From: an uncultured Pseudomonadota bacterium
GTDB taxonomy: Bacteria; Pseudomonadota; Gammaproteobacteria; Steroidobacterales; Steroidobacteraceae
Reading direction: 5' to 3'
Assembly: GCA_903868595.1 (NCBI GenBank)
Contig: CAIPVV010000053.1
Location: 1 to 64,000 of the forward strand
Length of the DNA stretch: 64,000 nucleotides
The notes below the pieces were generated by a model. It was not told where the DNA came from. It did no database searches and saw only the letters and a list, made by a program, of their open reading frames with translations. Below are positions 15,467 to 24,390 of this stretch, piece by piece (position 1 is the first letter of the stretch; every line of letters starts with the position of its first letter). The translations under genes and the position numbers were made by a program.

Positions 15467-16503
15467 GTCTGCGGTTCCGTCCGGCGCAGTCGATCCAGAT
15501 AGCGTCGCACGGCCTTGTTGTGCTCGGCGAGCGAGGCGGAGAAATAATGCCCCCCGGTGCCGTCACCCACCGCCACGAAGTACAGCGCGTCGGTGCGCTC
15601 CGGATGCAGGACCGCCCACAGCGCCTCCTTGCCGGGCATCGCGATCGGCGTCGGCGGCAGGCCGGCGCGGGTGTAGGTGTTGTAGGGGGTATCGCCGCGC
15701 AGGTCGCGCGTGTGGATGGTGCCGTCGTAGTGGTCGCGGATGCCGTAGATGACGGTCGGGTCCGACTGCAGGCGCATACCCTTGCGCAGGCGGTTCAGGA
15801 AGACCCCCGCGATGCGCGGGCGCTCGCTGGCCAGGCCCGTCTCCTTCTCCACGATGGAGGCCAGGGTCAGCGCCTGATCGGGCGAGGCCAGCGGCGAGTC
15901 GGGATCCCGGCCCTCCCACGTCTTGGCGAGGCTGCGCTGCTGGGCCTCGTGGGCCATGGCCAGGATCTCCCGGTCCGGCGTCTGCTCGGCGAATCGGTAG
16001 GTATCCGGCGCGAAGCGCCCCTCCGGGAATTGCCCCTCATGGCCCAGCGCCGCCATCAGTTGCGCGTCCGTGAGCGGGGTGAGCGTGTGCTCCACCACCG
16101 GCAGCGCCGCCAGCGCCGTGCGGACCTGCGCGAAGCTCCAGCCCTCCACGATCGTGAACTGCTCCAGGATCACCCGGCCCTGCACCACCTGCTCCAGGAT
16201 CGCCAGGGGCTTGAGCCCGGCGGGGATCAGGTAGCGGCCCTTCTTGGCGCTCGGCAGCGGCTTGCCCAGGCTGCCCTGGCCGAAGCGCAGGTACAGCTCG
16301 AAGAGCCGCGGATGCGGCAGGAGGCCCTGGTCGTTGAGCTGCTGGAAAACGGTGCGCAGGCTGCTGCCCGGGGCAACGGTGATGCGCTGCTCCTGGCTCG
16401 CCGGGCCCGCGGCCAGGGCTGCGTCGCGTAGCCTCCCCAGCCCCACCAGCGCCGCAGCGCCCAGCAGCAGCAGGATGCCCAGCAGTACGAGCGCCTTACG
16501 CAT
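15463..16503 (-). CDS. mltG: Endolytic peptidoglycan transglycosylase MltG
   Basis: A 346-residue inner-membrane enzyme with a single N-terminal membrane segment (residues about 4-24) and a periplasmic YceG/MltG domain. The conserved catalytic block is ALTLASIVEKETGLASERPRIAGVFLNRL, containing the essential Glu, followed by MRLQSDPTVIYG and YNTYTRAGLPPTPIAMPG. It cleaves nascent glycan strands. ATG 16503 is preferred over a TTG immediately before it. Overlaps pabC by eight bases; the pabC-mltG-tmk-holB order is standard in gammaproteobacteria. Confidence 0.93.
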   Translation of the reverse strand: MRKALVLLGILLLLGAAALVGLGRLRDAALAAGPASQEQRITVAPGSSLRTVFQQLNDQGLLPHPRLFELYLRFGQGSLGKPLPSAKKGRYLIPAGLKPLAILEQVVQGRVILEQFTIVEGWSFAQVRTALAALPVVEHTLTPLTDAQLMAALGHEGQFPEGRFAPDTYRFAEQTPDREILAMAHEAQQRSLAKTWEGRDPDSPLASPDQALTLASIVEKETGLASERPRIAGVFLNRLRKGMRLQSDPTVIYGIRDHYDGTIHTRDLRGDTPYNTYTRAGLPPTPIAMPGKEALWAVLHPERTDALYFVAVGDGTGGHYFSASLAEHNKAVRRYLDRLRRTEPQT

Positions 16504-17317
16504 CAAGGCTTGCGATCCGCGAGCGCAATTCGTGCGTCACCGGACCCACTGGCAGCCTGCGCTCGCCCAGCTGGGTAACGGCCCGCACGCCCAGGCGCGC
16601 GTTGGTGAGGAAGATCTCCTGCGCGCTCGCCAGCGCCTGCGGCAGCAGGTCGGCCTGCTCGGCCGGGATGCCGGCGCGCGCGGCCTCGCGCAGCACGACG
16701 GCGCGCATGACCCCTGCGATCCCGCAGCGATCCACGCGCGGCGTCCGCAGCACGCCCTCGTGCACGAGGAAGAGGTTGGTCATGGTGCCGCAGGCCAGCA
16801 GTCCGGAACTGCTGCAGAGGATACCTTCGAAGGCACTGCTGTCGCGCATCTCGGCGCGGGCCAGCACCTGCTCCAGGCGGTTCAGGTGTTTCATGCCAGC
16901 CAGCAGCCGGTTCTCCCCCAGCGTCGCCTTCAGCACGATCACGCCGGTGGCCGCATCCTCCGCGTCCGGTGCCGGCGGCAGCGCGTAGCGCAGCAGCAGT
17001 TGGCGGGGGATCTCGGTGCCGGTCGGCGCATAGCCGCGCGCCACGGCGCTGCCACGCGTGACGATGAGCTTCAGCAGCGCGTCCTGTGCACCGGCCAGCC
17101 GCTCGGCGGCCGGCAGCGCCGAGGCTGCATCCAGCCGGATGCCCAGGCGCTCGCAGCCTTCGGCCAGGCGCGCGGTGTGCAGTTCACGGAAACGGATGCG
17201 CCCCTGGCGCAGGACCAGCGTCTCGAAGAGGCCATCGCCATAGTGCAGTCCGCGGTCCTGCGCCCAGGCATCGCCCACCGGCACCCCGTCGAGCCAGATG
17301 CCGGTGGCCTGCCTCAC
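16496..17317 (-). CDS. pabC: Aminodeoxychorismate lyase
   Basis: A 273-residue PLP enzyme of fold type IV that converts 4-amino-4-deoxychorismate to p-aminobenzoate and pyruvate for folate synthesis. Seen are GDGLFETLVLRQGRIRF at the N-terminus, AGMKHLNRLEQVLAR with the PLP-binding Lys, and the C-terminal EIFLTNARLGVRAVTQLG. It starts at GTG 17317, overlapping the pabB stop by four bases, so PabB and PabC are made together. Confidence 0.9.
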   Translation of the reverse strand: MRQATGIWLDGVPVGDAWAQDRGLHYGDGLFETLVLRQGRIRFRELHTARLAEGCERLGIRLDAASALPAAERLAGAQDALLKLIVTRGSAVARGYAPTGTEIPRQLLLRYALPPAPDAEDAATGVIVLKATLGENRLLAGMKHLNRLEQVLARAEMRDSSAFEGILCSSSGLLACGTMTNLFLVHEGVLRTPRVDRCGIAGVMRAVVLREAARAGIPAEQADLLPQALASAQEIFLTNARLGVRAVTQLGERRLPVGPVTHELRSRIASLDA

Positions 17318-18702
17318 GCGCGCGGTGCCGCCATGCCCAGGGCCAGCATCATACCGCGCGCCTTGGAGCGCGTTTCCTTCAGCTCCCGCTCCGCGTCGGA
17401 GTCGGCGACGATGCCCGCGCCGGCGCGAAAGCTGATGCGGTTGCCCGATAGGCTCATCGTGCGGATCAGGATGTTGAAGTCTGCCGAGCCATCGCGGTTG
17501 ATGTAGCCCAGGGAGCCGGTGTAGACGCCGCGCGCCTGCTGCTCCAGCTCCGCGATGATCTGCATGCAGCGCAGCTTCGGGCAGCCGGTAATGGTGCCGC
17601 CGGGGAAGACTGCGCGCAGCGCATCCACCGCTCCCAGCTCCGGGCGCATGAGCCCGGTGACATTGGAGACGATGTGGTGCACGTGGGCATAGGTCTCCAC
17701 GCCCATGTACTCATCGACCCGCACGCTGCCGCCCTGGCAGATGCGTCCCAGGTCGTTGCGTTCCAGGTCAATGAGCATGATGTGCTCGGCGCGCTCCTTC
17801 GGGTGCGCGAGCAGCGCAGCCGCCAGTGCCTGGTCCTCCTCGGGCGTAGCGCCGCGCGGGTGCGTGCCTGCGATGGGCCGCGTGTCGATGCGACCGTCGC
17901 GGATGCGCAGCAGCCGCTCGGGCGAGGAAGACAGCAGCGTCAGGTCGCGAAACTGGGCAAGCGCTGCAAACGGCGCGGGGTTCGCGCGCCGCAGTTGCCC
18001 GTACAGGTCCGCCACGCGCGTGCCGGGGGCGAGACTTACCTGCCAGGGCCGCGAGAGGTTGGCCTGGTAGACATCGCCAGCGCGGATGTAGTCCTGTGCG
18101 CGCCGCACCCGCGTCTTGAAGCGCTCCGGCTCCTCCTCGTCCACCGCGAGGATCCCGATGGGCGCCGGGGCCGCGGGCACGGGCTCGTTGGCCAGGTCGG
18201 CCAGCAGCTGTTCGACCTGCGCAGGCGGGACATCGGGCTCTACGATGAGGAAGGCGCGCCCATCGGCCAGTGCCACCACGGCCATCGGCACGCGCAGTGC
18301 GAAGGCGGTGAGGTGCTCGCCGCGCGGCAGGCGCAGGCGAGCCTCGATTTGCTCCGCCATCTCGTAGGCCAGGTACACGAGCCAGCCGCCGCGAAACGGC
18401 AGGCCAAGCTCGTCAGGCGCCGGGTCCTTTTCCGCCTCGAGCCAGCCCGCCAGCACGTCCAGGAACCCCTGCCCCGGGGGGCATTGGGCAGCCAGCTGCG
18501 GCGGGGAGCTGGCGAGTGTTCCATCCGCCTCGCACCACAGGCTCGCGCGCGGGAAGGCGGCCAGCACGCTGGCCTGGGCCAGTGCGCCCTGAGCCGCACT
18601 GTCCAGCAGGACCGGGTAGCGATCGGGATGGTTCGCCGCGAGCGCCGGCAAAATACCGGCGCGCAGCGTGAGGGCTCTGGCGGTCAGGGACGGCGCTCGC
18701 AT
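17314..18702 (-). CDS. pabB: Aminodeoxychorismate synthase component I
   Basis: A 462-residue chorismate-binding enzyme. The C-terminal half holds the conserved core: NPAPFAALAQF, LLSSSPERLLRI, TRPIAGTHPRG, HIMLIDLERNDLGRIC, AVFPGGTITGCPKLRCMQII and GYINRDGSADFNILIRTM. With glutamine amidotransferase PabA it makes aminodeoxychorismate for folate. Start ATG 18702 lies 26 bases after the fabF stop; an upstream start at 18762 would overlap fabF and is not needed by the family. PabA is not in the window. Confidence 0.88.
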   Translation of the reverse strand: MRAPSLTARALTLRAGILPALAANHPDRYPVLLDSAAQGALAQASVLAAFPRASLWCEADGTLASSPPQLAAQCPPGQGFLDVLAGWLEAEKDPAPDELGLPFRGGWLVYLAYEMAEQIEARLRLPRGEHLTAFALRVPMAVVALADGRAFLIVEPDVPPAQVEQLLADLANEPVPAAPAPIGILAVDEEEPERFKTRVRRAQDYIRAGDVYQANLSRPWQVSLAPGTRVADLYGQLRRANPAPFAALAQFRDLTLLSSSPERLLRIRDGRIDTRPIAGTHPRGATPEEDQALAAALLAHPKERAEHIMLIDLERNDLGRICQGGSVRVDEYMGVETYAHVHHIVSNVTGLMRPELGAVDALRAVFPGGTITGCPKLRCMQIIAELEQQARGVYTGSLGYINRDGSADFNILIRTMSLSGNRISFRAGAGIVADSDAERELKETRSKARGMMLALGMAAPRA

Positions 18703-18727
18703 GGCGCCTGGGCGAACCGGTGCGGCG

Positions 18728-19975
18728 TCAGCCCGCAAAGCGCCGCAGGACCAGCGTGCCATTGGTGCCGCCGAAGCCGAAGGAGTTCGACACCGCGACG
18801 TCGATCTTCATCTGGCGGGCGGTATTGGGCACGAAATCCAGGTCGCAGCCTTCGTCGGGATTACGCAGGTTGATCGTCGGTGGCGCGACCTGGTCGCGGA
18901 TCGCCAGCGCCGAGAAAATCGCCTCCACGACGCCCGCGGCACCCAGCAGGTGGCCGGTGACGGACTTGGTGGAGCTCACCGCCAGCTTGTAGGCGGCATC
19001 GCCGAAGGCCTGCTTGATGGCGGAGGTCTCCGCCTTGTCACCCAGTGGCGTGGAGGTCGCATGCGCGTTCACGTACTGCACGTCGCCGGGGTTCAGGCCC
19101 GCATCGGAGAGCGCGACCTGCATCGCGCGCCGCGCGCCATGGCCGTCTTCCGGCGGCGCGGTGATGTGGTAGGCATCCCCGCTCATGCCAAAGCCCGACA
19201 GCTCGGCGTAGATCCGCGCGCCACGCGCCTTCGCGTGCTCCAGCTCCTCCAGCACCATCGCACCGCCGCCGTCGCTCAGCACGAAGCCGTCGCGATCGCG
19301 ATCCCAGGGCCGGCTGGCCTCCTGCGGGGCGTCATTGCGGGTGGAGAGCGCCTTGGCCTGGCCGAAGCCGCCCAGGCCCATGCGCGTGGTGGCCATCTCG
19401 GCGCCACCGGCCAGGATGATGTCGGCATCGCCGTACTGGATCGTGCGCAGGGCCAGGCCCACGGCGTGCGTGGAGGTCGTGCAGGCCGTCACCACGCCCA
19501 GGTTCGGGCCACGCAGCCCGTAGCGGATGGAGAGGTGGCCGGAGATCATGTTGATGATCGTGGAGGGCACGAAGAACGGCGAAATCTTGCGCGGGCTGTT
19601 GGCCGCGAGGAAATCGTTGTGCTGGTCCTCGATCGTCTGCAGCCCGCCGATGCCGGAGCCGGTAATGACACCGGCACGATCCAGATCGATGCGGCCCAGG
19701 TCCAATCCGGAGTCCGCCATGGCCTGCACGCCGGCGGCGATGCCGTAGTGCATGAACTCGTCCATGCGCCGGGCTTCCTTGGGCGGCAGGTATTGGTCCA
19801 GGACGAAGTCCTTGACCGCCCCACCGAAATGGCAGGGAAAGGCTGAGATATCGAACCGCGTGATCAGCGAGATGCCGCTGACGCCATGGATGACGTTCGC
19901 CCACGCCGTGTCCAGCGTGCTGCCGACCGGCGAGACAATACCCATACCCGTAACGACTACGCGACGCTTGCTCAC
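18728..19975 (-). CDS. fabF: Beta-ketoacyl-ACP synthase II
   Basis: A 415-residue condensing enzyme that elongates acyl-ACP with malonyl-ACP. The catalytic triad is visible: Cys in [13 protein letters not shown], His in [14 protein letters not shown] and His in [11 protein letters not shown], plus the glycine-rich [14 protein letters not shown] end. It starts at GTG 19975 with GGAG six bases upstream. It is separated from acpP by 59 bases, the usual acpP-fabF arrangement. Confidence 0.95.
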   Translation of the reverse strand: MSKRRVVVTGMGIVSPVGSTLDTAWANVIHGVSGISLITRFDISAFPCHFGGAVKDFVLDQYLPPKEARRMDEFMHYGIAAGVQAMADSGLDLGRIDLDRAGVITGSGIGGLQTIEDQHNDFLAANSPRKISPFFVPSTIINMISGHLSIRYGLRGPNLGVVTACTTSTHAVGLALRTIQYGDADIILAGGAEMATTRMGLGGFGQAKALSTRNDAPQEASRPWDRDRDGFVLSDGGGAMVLEELEHAKARGARIYAELSGFGMSGDAYHITAPPEDGHGARRAMQVALSDAGLNPGDVQYVNAHATSTPLGDKAETSAIKQAFGDAAYKLAVSSTKSVTGHLLGAAGVVEAIFSALAIRDQVAPPTINLRNPDEGCDLDFVPNTARQMKIDVAVSNSFGFGGTNGTLVLRRFAG

Positions 19976-20034
19976 GCGCTACTCCGGACCGACGGAAATG
20001 GCGGCGCCGAAGGCGCCGCTGCGGACAGTCCTGA

Positions 20035-20277
20035 TCAGGACTTGGTACGACGATCGTTGATGTAGTCGATCGCCTGCTGGACGGTGGTGATCTTCTCCGC
20101 GTCCTCGTCAGGGATCTCGATCTCGAACTCTTCTTCCAGCGCCATCACGAGCTCGACAGTATCCAGCGAGTCAGCACCCAGATCGTCGACGAAGGACGCG
20201 TCGCTGGTCACCTGCTCTGCCTTGACGCCCAGCTGCTCGGCAACGATGGCTTTAACTTGCTGTTCAACGCTGCTCAT
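20035..20277 (-). CDS. acpP: Acyl carrier protein
   Basis: An 80-residue acidic four-helix protein. The phosphopantetheine Ser is in [20 protein letters not shown], and it ends [18 protein letters not shown]. It carries growing acyl chains for FabD, FabG and FabF encoded around it. ATG 20277 is chosen; an upstream in-frame start would add an unrelated tail. It has its own upstream promoter, consistent with the high ACP level needed. Confidence 0.96.
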   Translation of the reverse strand: MSSVEQQVKAIVAEQLGVKAEQVTSDASFVDDLGADSLDTVELVMALEEEFEIEIPDEDAEKITTVQQAIDYINDRRTKS

Positions 20278-20340
20278 CTGCTTTAAGTCCTCTGTGCGAT
20301 TGATCTTTGTCCCCCGCGAGGGCGACCTGGCGGGCGGCGT

Positions 20341-20369
20341 ATTGTAGGGGAAGCCCCGACAGCTTGCCA
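20341..20369 (-). promoter_or_regulatory. Probable acpP promoter
   Basis: On the minus strand, TGGCAA (20369-20364) and TACAAT (20346-20341) are separated by 17 bases, giving a transcript start about 55 bases before ATG 20277. It lies in the 171-base gap between fabG and acpP and would allow ACP to be made above the level of the upstream genes. Confidence 0.55.
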
Positions 20370-20448
20370 CCGCTGGCAGCCCCCGGCTAGATTCGTGAGT
20401 TGTTGTTTTTCCAGATATTAAGCCCAAATGCCCCGATTGGGTGCAATC

Positions 20449-21198
20449 TCAGGGCATCAGCATCCCGCCATTGACACTCAGGGTCTGGCCAGTCACGTAG
20501 GCCGCCGCCGGGGACGCCAGGTACAGGACGGCCTGCGCGATGTCCTCCGGCGCCCCCAGCCGGCCGGCCGGGATCTGCGCGAGCAGCAGCGCCTTGTGCT
20601 CCTCCCCCAGGGACTTGGTCATGTCCGTATCGATGAAGCCCGGCGCCACCGCGTTGACGGTGATGTTGCGGGAGGCCACTTCCCGGGCCAGCGACTTGGT
20701 CAGGCCGATGACCCCCGCCTTGGCAGCGGAATAGTTCACCTGCCCGGCATTGCCCATCAGGCCCACCACCGAGGTGATGTTGATGATGCGGCCGCGGCGC
20801 TCCTTCATCATGCGTTTGATGCAGGCCTTGGTGATGCGGAAGTTGGCCGACAGGTTGGTGTCGACCACCGCGTCCCAGTCCTCGTCCTTCATACGCATCA
20901 TCAGTTGGTCGCGCGTGATGGCGGCGTTGTTCACGAGGATGCTGGGCATCTCGCCCGCCCCATCCAGCTGTTCGAAAAGCGCTGTCACGGAGGCCTTGTC
21001 GCCGACGTTGAGCACGGCGCCATGACCGCCGAACGGCGCCAGTTCGGCAGTAATGCGTGCCGCACCCTCCGCGCTGGTCGCCGTGCCGATGACCCGGGCG
21101 CCGGACTGGGCCAGCAGCAGCGCAATCGCGCGGCCGATGCCGCGCGAGGCGCCGGTCACCAGGGCCGTGTCGGCGGAAAGGGGCTTCTCGGTGCTCAT
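20449..21198 (-). CDS. fabG: 3-oxoacyl-ACP reductase
   Basis: A 249-residue short-chain dehydrogenase that reduces 3-oxoacyl-ACP with NADPH. The cofactor loop is VTGASRGIGRAIA, followed by LVNNAAITRDQLMMRMKDEDW, and the catalytic Ser-Tyr-Lys in NITSVVGLMGNAGQVNYSAAKAG. It ends YVTGQTLSVNGGMLMP. The start ATG 21198 overlaps the fabD stop (ATGA); the frame is open far upstream through fabD but that is shadow sequence. Confidence 0.95.
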   Translation of the reverse strand: MSTEKPLSADTALVTGASRGIGRAIALLLAQSGARVIGTATSAEGAARITAELAPFGGHGAVLNVGDKASVTALFEQLDGAGEMPSILVNNAAITRDQLMMRMKDEDWDAVVDTNLSANFRITKACIKRMMKERRGRIINITSVVGLMGNAGQVNYSAAKAGVIGLTKSLAREVASRNITVNAVAPGFIDTDMTKSLGEEHKALLLAQIPAGRLGAPEDIAQAVLYLASPAAAYVTGQTLSVNGGMLMP

Positions 21199-22142
21199 CA
21201 GGTGGCTCCTGTGCTCGCCAGCGCGGCGGCGAGCGTGGCGGGATCCTCCAGCGCGGCGCACTGGATCTCGGGGCGCCGCTCGATGCGGCGGTTCAGGCTC
21301 GTCAGTACCTTGCCGGGGCCGCACTCCACGAAGCGCGTGACCCCCGCTGCCGCCAGGGCCCGGACCAAATCCGACCAGCGCACCGGGCTGGCCAGCTGGC
21401 GCTGCAGCAAGGCGCGCAGCTCCTCCACGCCGGCGTGCGGGGCCGCATCCACGGGGCTCCAGAACGGGATCTGCGGGGCGCAAATCGCCAGGCTCGCCAG
21501 GCGCTCGCCGAAGCGCAGGGCCGCCGGCTGCATCAGGCTGCTGTGCGCCGGCACGCTCATTGGCAGCAGCACGGCGCGCTTGGCGCCGCGGGCCTTGCAG
21601 GCCTCGATGGCGCGGTTGACCGCGGCGGCGTGGCCGGCGATCACCACCTGGCCGGGGGAGTTGAAATTCACGGGCTCCACGACCTCCCCGGCCGCCGCCT
21701 CGGCGCAAGCCGCCGCGATCGCCTCATCCTCCAGGCCCAGCACGGCGGCGATGCCGCCCACGCCGACCGGCACCGCCTGCTGCATGAGCTCGCCGCGGTG
21801 GCGCACCAGCGCCACGGCGTCGGCGAACGTCAAGGCCTGCGCGGCCACCAGCGCGCTGAACTCGCCCAGGCTGTGGCCGCAGACCAGGTCCGGGGCCGCG
21901 CCGCCGGACTTGCGCCACAGGCGCCAGGTCGCAACCCCCGCCGCCAGCATCGCCGGCTGCTGCCGCTCGGTGGCGCTGAGTGCCTCCAGGGGCCCCTCGC
22001 TGACCAGTTGCCAGAGGTCATAGCCCAGGACCTCGGAGGCCTCGGCGAAGGTCTCGCCAACCACCGGGTCGGCGGCGGCGAACCCGGCCAGCATGCCGAC
22101 GGAATGGGATCCCTGACCTGGAAACACGAATGCGCTAGACAT
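21198..22142 (-). CDS. fabD: Malonyl-CoA:ACP transacylase
   Basis: A 314-residue acyltransferase that loads malonate on ACP. AFVFPGQGSHSVGML is the oxyanion segment, CGHSLGEFSALV contains the nucleophile Ser, and MSVPAHSSLMQPA the catalytic His. ATG 22142 is used instead of a TTG two codons upstream. It overlaps the end of rrtA by eight bases. The usual plsX-fabH genes do not precede it here; the rhombosortase gene does. Confidence 0.94.
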   Translation of the reverse strand: MSSAFVFPGQGSHSVGMLAGFAAADPVVGETFAEASEVLGYDLWQLVSEGPLEALSATERQQPAMLAAGVATWRLWRKSGGAAPDLVCGHSLGEFSALVAAQALTFADAVALVRHRGELMQQAVPVGVGGIAAVLGLEDEAIAAACAEAAAGEVVEPVNFNSPGQVVIAGHAAAVNRAIEACKARGAKRAVLLPMSVPAHSSLMQPAALRFGERLASLAICAPQIPFWSPVDAAPHAGVEELRALLQRQLASPVRWSDLVRALAAAGVTRFVECGPGKVLTSLNRRIERRPEIQCAALEDPATLAAALASTGAT

Positions 22143-22782
22143 GCTCAACCCCGCCTTGTTGGGCGCGCATTATAGCTAGGCGTCGCGCGCACGATAGCGC
22201 GCCGGCCAGAAGCCCGCCCAGCGCCCCGTAGAGATGGGCGCTGACGATCACCGTGGCCTGTGTTTCAAACGGCAGCGGACCGTGGGTCTGCTCCCAAGCA
22301 AGCTTGCCGGCGAAGAGCAGCGCGGTCGGCAACGCGATGCGATCGCGCTGCAGAAACAGCTTCAGGGTGCCCGCGGCCATAAGCCCGTGCAGGACGCCGG
22401 AGGCACCGACGTACCACGCCAGCCGCGGCTGCAGGAACCAGAACCCGACATCGATCGCGGCGAGCGACACCAGCACCACCAGCAGTGTCTCCCGCCAGCC
22501 CTGCAGGCCGGCAAACAGCGCCCACAACAGCACCAGGCCGATCGCGTTGAGCAGCGCGTGCTCCGGGTCCAGGTGCACCAGGTGGCCGGTGAGCAGTCGC
22601 CACCACTGGCCCTCGGCCAGGCCCTGGCGGTCATAGCGCAGCAGCAGCTCCAGCGGCTCCCCGCCCAGCAGCGGCAGCAGCAGCGCGCCACAGGCCAGCA
22701 GCAGGGCCACGCCCTGCCAACCGTCGCAATTGAGCGACTTGAGCACCAGTCTGAAGCGGTTCACGGGTTGGTCATCGGCCAT
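22135..22782 (-). CDS. rrtA: Rhombosortase (rhomboid-family intramembrane protease)
   Basis: A 215-residue membrane protein with about six hydrophobic segments. It has LLTGHLVHLDPEHALLNAIGLVLLW, the serine motif VGASGVLHG (GxSG) and a later His in VSAHLYGALGG. This matches the rhombosortase branch of rhomboid proteases, which process GlyGly-CTERM proteins after type II secretion has exported them. It is divergent from the gspG-N secretion genes with only 42 bases between start codons, and overlaps fabD at its 3' end. Substrates with a C-terminal Gly-Gly, hydrophobic, Arg tail would lie elsewhere in the genome. Confidence 0.82.
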   Translation of the reverse strand: MADDQPVNRFRLVLKSLNCDGWQGVALLLACGALLLPLLGGEPLELLLRYDRQGLAEGQWWRLLTGHLVHLDPEHALLNAIGLVLLWALFAGLQGWRETLLVVLVSLAAIDVGFWFLQPRLAWYVGASGVLHGLMAAGTLKLFLQRDRIALPTALLFAGKLAWEQTHGPLPFETQATVIVSAHLYGALGGLLAGALSCARRLAIMRAQQGGVEHV

Positions 22783-22783
22783 T

Positions 22784-22792
22784 TGATATGAT
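22784..22792 (+). promoter_or_regulatory. Extended -10 promoter for gspG
   Basis: TGATATGAT (TG-n-TATGAT) ends 32 bases before the gspG ATG at 22825. It overlaps the first codons of the divergent rrtA gene. No strong -35 is seen, as expected for an extended -10 element. Confidence 0.45.
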
Positions 22793-22824
22793 GCACGCCG
22801 TTGCGTCTTAACACGGTGTCTCTA

Positions 22825-23292
22825 ATGAGTATTACCTGCATCTTACGCCACCGCGCCGGCTCCGCCGTGCGTCGCGAACAGGGCTTTACGCTGATCGAGA
22901 TCATGGTCGTCGTGATCATCATCGGCCTGCTGGCCGCCGTGGTCGTACCGCAGTTCCTGGGTCGCGTGGACGATGCCCGCGTTGCCAAGGCCAAGCAGGA
23001 CATCCAGGCCACCGAGACGGCGCTGACGCTCTTCAAGCTGGATAACTTCAAGTACCCGACCACGGACCAGGGCCTGCGGGCGCTGGTGGAGAAACCCGCC
23101 GACCCGAGCATCCGCAACTGGCGGCCGGGCGGCTACCTCAAGCGCGTGAACAAGGATCCCTGGGGCAATGAGTACCAGTACGCCAATCCGGGCACGCATG
23201 GCGAATACGACCTGTACACGCTGGGTGCCGATGGCCAGCCCGGCGGCGAGGGCCCGAACGCCGATATCGGCAACTGGAACCTCGACGAATAG
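22825..23292 (+). CDS. gspG: Type II secretion major pseudopilin GspG
   Basis: A 155-residue protein. A basic leader of about 20 residues ends REQG, followed by the processed N-terminus FTLIEIMVVVIIIGLLAAVVVPQF with Glu5. The C-terminal region has the GspG calcium-site landmarks KYPTTDQGLRALVEKP, DPWGNEYQY and GADGQPGGEGPNADIGNW. It is cleaved and methylated by GspO and polymerises into the periplasmic pseudopilus. ATG 22825 gives a normal leader. First gene of an eight-gene secretion cluster. Confidence 0.95.
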   Translation: MSITCILRHRAGSAVRREQGFTLIEIMVVVIIIGLLAAVVVPQFLGRVDDARVAKAKQDIQATETALTLFKLDNFKYPTTDQGLRALVEKPADPSIRNWRPGGYLKRVNKDPWGNEYQYANPGTHGEYDLYTLGADGQPGGEGPNADIGNWNLDE

Positions 23293-23815
23293 CCCACGCC
23301 ACGCCCGGGGCTTCACGCTCGTTGAGATTCTGGTGGTCGTCGTGATCATCGGGATCCTCTCCGCCAGCGCCCTGCTCTCGCTGGGCGTGCTGGGCCGCGA
23401 CCGCCAGCTCGATACGGAGAGGGATCGTCTGAACGCCCTCCTCACACTGGTTCGCGAGCAGGCCGGCATGCAGAACCGCGAGTACGGGCTGCGTTGCTTT
23501 GGCGGCGGCTACGAGTTCGTCTACTACGATGAGCGCGCCGCGCTGTGGACGCGGGTCACCGACGATCGCACGCTGCGCCGCAGGATGCTGCCGCCCGGCC
23601 TGTCGATGCTCGTGCGCGTGGAAGGCAAGCCCATCGTGCTGCCCAAGCCCGATGCCAAGGACGCGGCGCCCCAGGTGATGCTCTTCTCCAGCGGCGAGCT
23701 CAACGTGTTCGAGATCCTGGTCACCCGCGACGGCACCAACGAGGGATTTCGCCTCGCCCCCGGCGCCAAGGACGACAGCATCCTGGTGGCGAACCTGGAG
23801 GCGCCCGCGCGATGA
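23231..23815 (+). CDS. gspH: Type II secretion minor pseudopilin GspH (start uncertain)
   Basis: The mature part is clear: ARG-FTLVEILVVVVIIGILSASALL followed by a beta-rich domain (REYGLRCFGGGYEFVYYDERAALW). The start is not. No ATG, GTG or TTG lies in the normal leader range before the cleavage site. ATG 23231 gives a 28-residue leader and a 62-base overlap with gspG; ATA 23264 or ACG 23285 would give more usual lengths. GspH is one of the minor pseudopilins, not part of the I-J-K tip complex. It overlaps gspI by four bases. Confidence 0.85.
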   Translation: MASPAARARTPISATGTSTNSPRHARGFTLVEILVVVVIIGILSASALLSLGVLGRDRQLDTERDRLNALLTLVREQAGMQNREYGLRCFGGGYEFVYYDERAALWTRVTDDRTLRRRMLPPGLSMLVRVEGKPIVLPKPDAKDAAPQVMLFSSGELNVFEILVTRDGTNEGFRLAPGAKDDSILVANLEAPAR

Positions 23816-24390
23816 GCCCCCAGCGCCACCCGCGGGGCTTCACGCTGATCGAGGTGCTCGTGGCCCTGATCATCGTTGCCTTCGGCATGGGCGCGCTGAT
23901 GGCCACGCTCTCCTCGGCGGCGGATACGACCTCGCACCTGCGAGAGAAGTCCTTCGCCGAGTGGGTGGCGCTGAACCGCATCAGCGAGGTGCGCCTGCGC
24001 GGCACGGCGCCGGATATTGGCAAGACCACGGGCGATGTGGAGTTCGCGGGCCAGAAGTGGCGCTATACGCAGGAGGTGCTGGATCCCGGCATCGCCGGCA
24101 TCCGCCGTATCGACGTGAGCGTCGCCCACTCCGGGACCCTCGACGCCAAGGAGGCGCCGGTCGTGGCCGTCGCCACGGGGTTTCTGGGCCTGGCCGTTTC
24201 CCCGCCCAGCGGCATCGACCCGGACTGGAGCCTGTGGTCCTCCACCGGCGCCGCGGGCGCGGCTGCCACGCCGGCCGCCATCACCGGCACGGCGGCGACC
24301 ACGCCCTCCGGCGCTTCCCCGAGCCCCGCCTCCCCGACCACCGGCACCTCCGCGGGCACGCCGAGCAGCGGCACGGGGAGTACGCCATGA
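23812..24390 (+). CDS. gspI: Type II secretion minor pseudopilin GspI with long low-complexity tail
   Basis: A 192-residue protein with a nine-residue leader ending PRG and then FTLIEVLVALIIVAFGMGALM. The globular part resembles GspI (EWVALNRISEVRLRG, KWRYTQEVLD, RRIDVSV). Usual GspI proteins are near 120-130 residues. Here about 50 extra residues rich in Ala, Thr, Ser, Gly and Pro follow the globular domain. With GspJ and GspK it forms the tip complex. ATG and stop codons overlap both neighbours. Confidence 0.9.
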   Translation: MSPQRHPRGFTLIEVLVALIIVAFGMGALMATLSSAADTTSHLREKSFAEWVALNRISEVRLRGTAPDIGKTTGDVEFAGQKWRYTQEVLDPGIAGIRRIDVSVAHSGTLDAKEAPVVAVATGFLGLAVSPPSGIDPDWSLWSSTGAAGAAATPAAITGTAATTPSGASPSPASPTTGTSAGTPSSGTGSTP

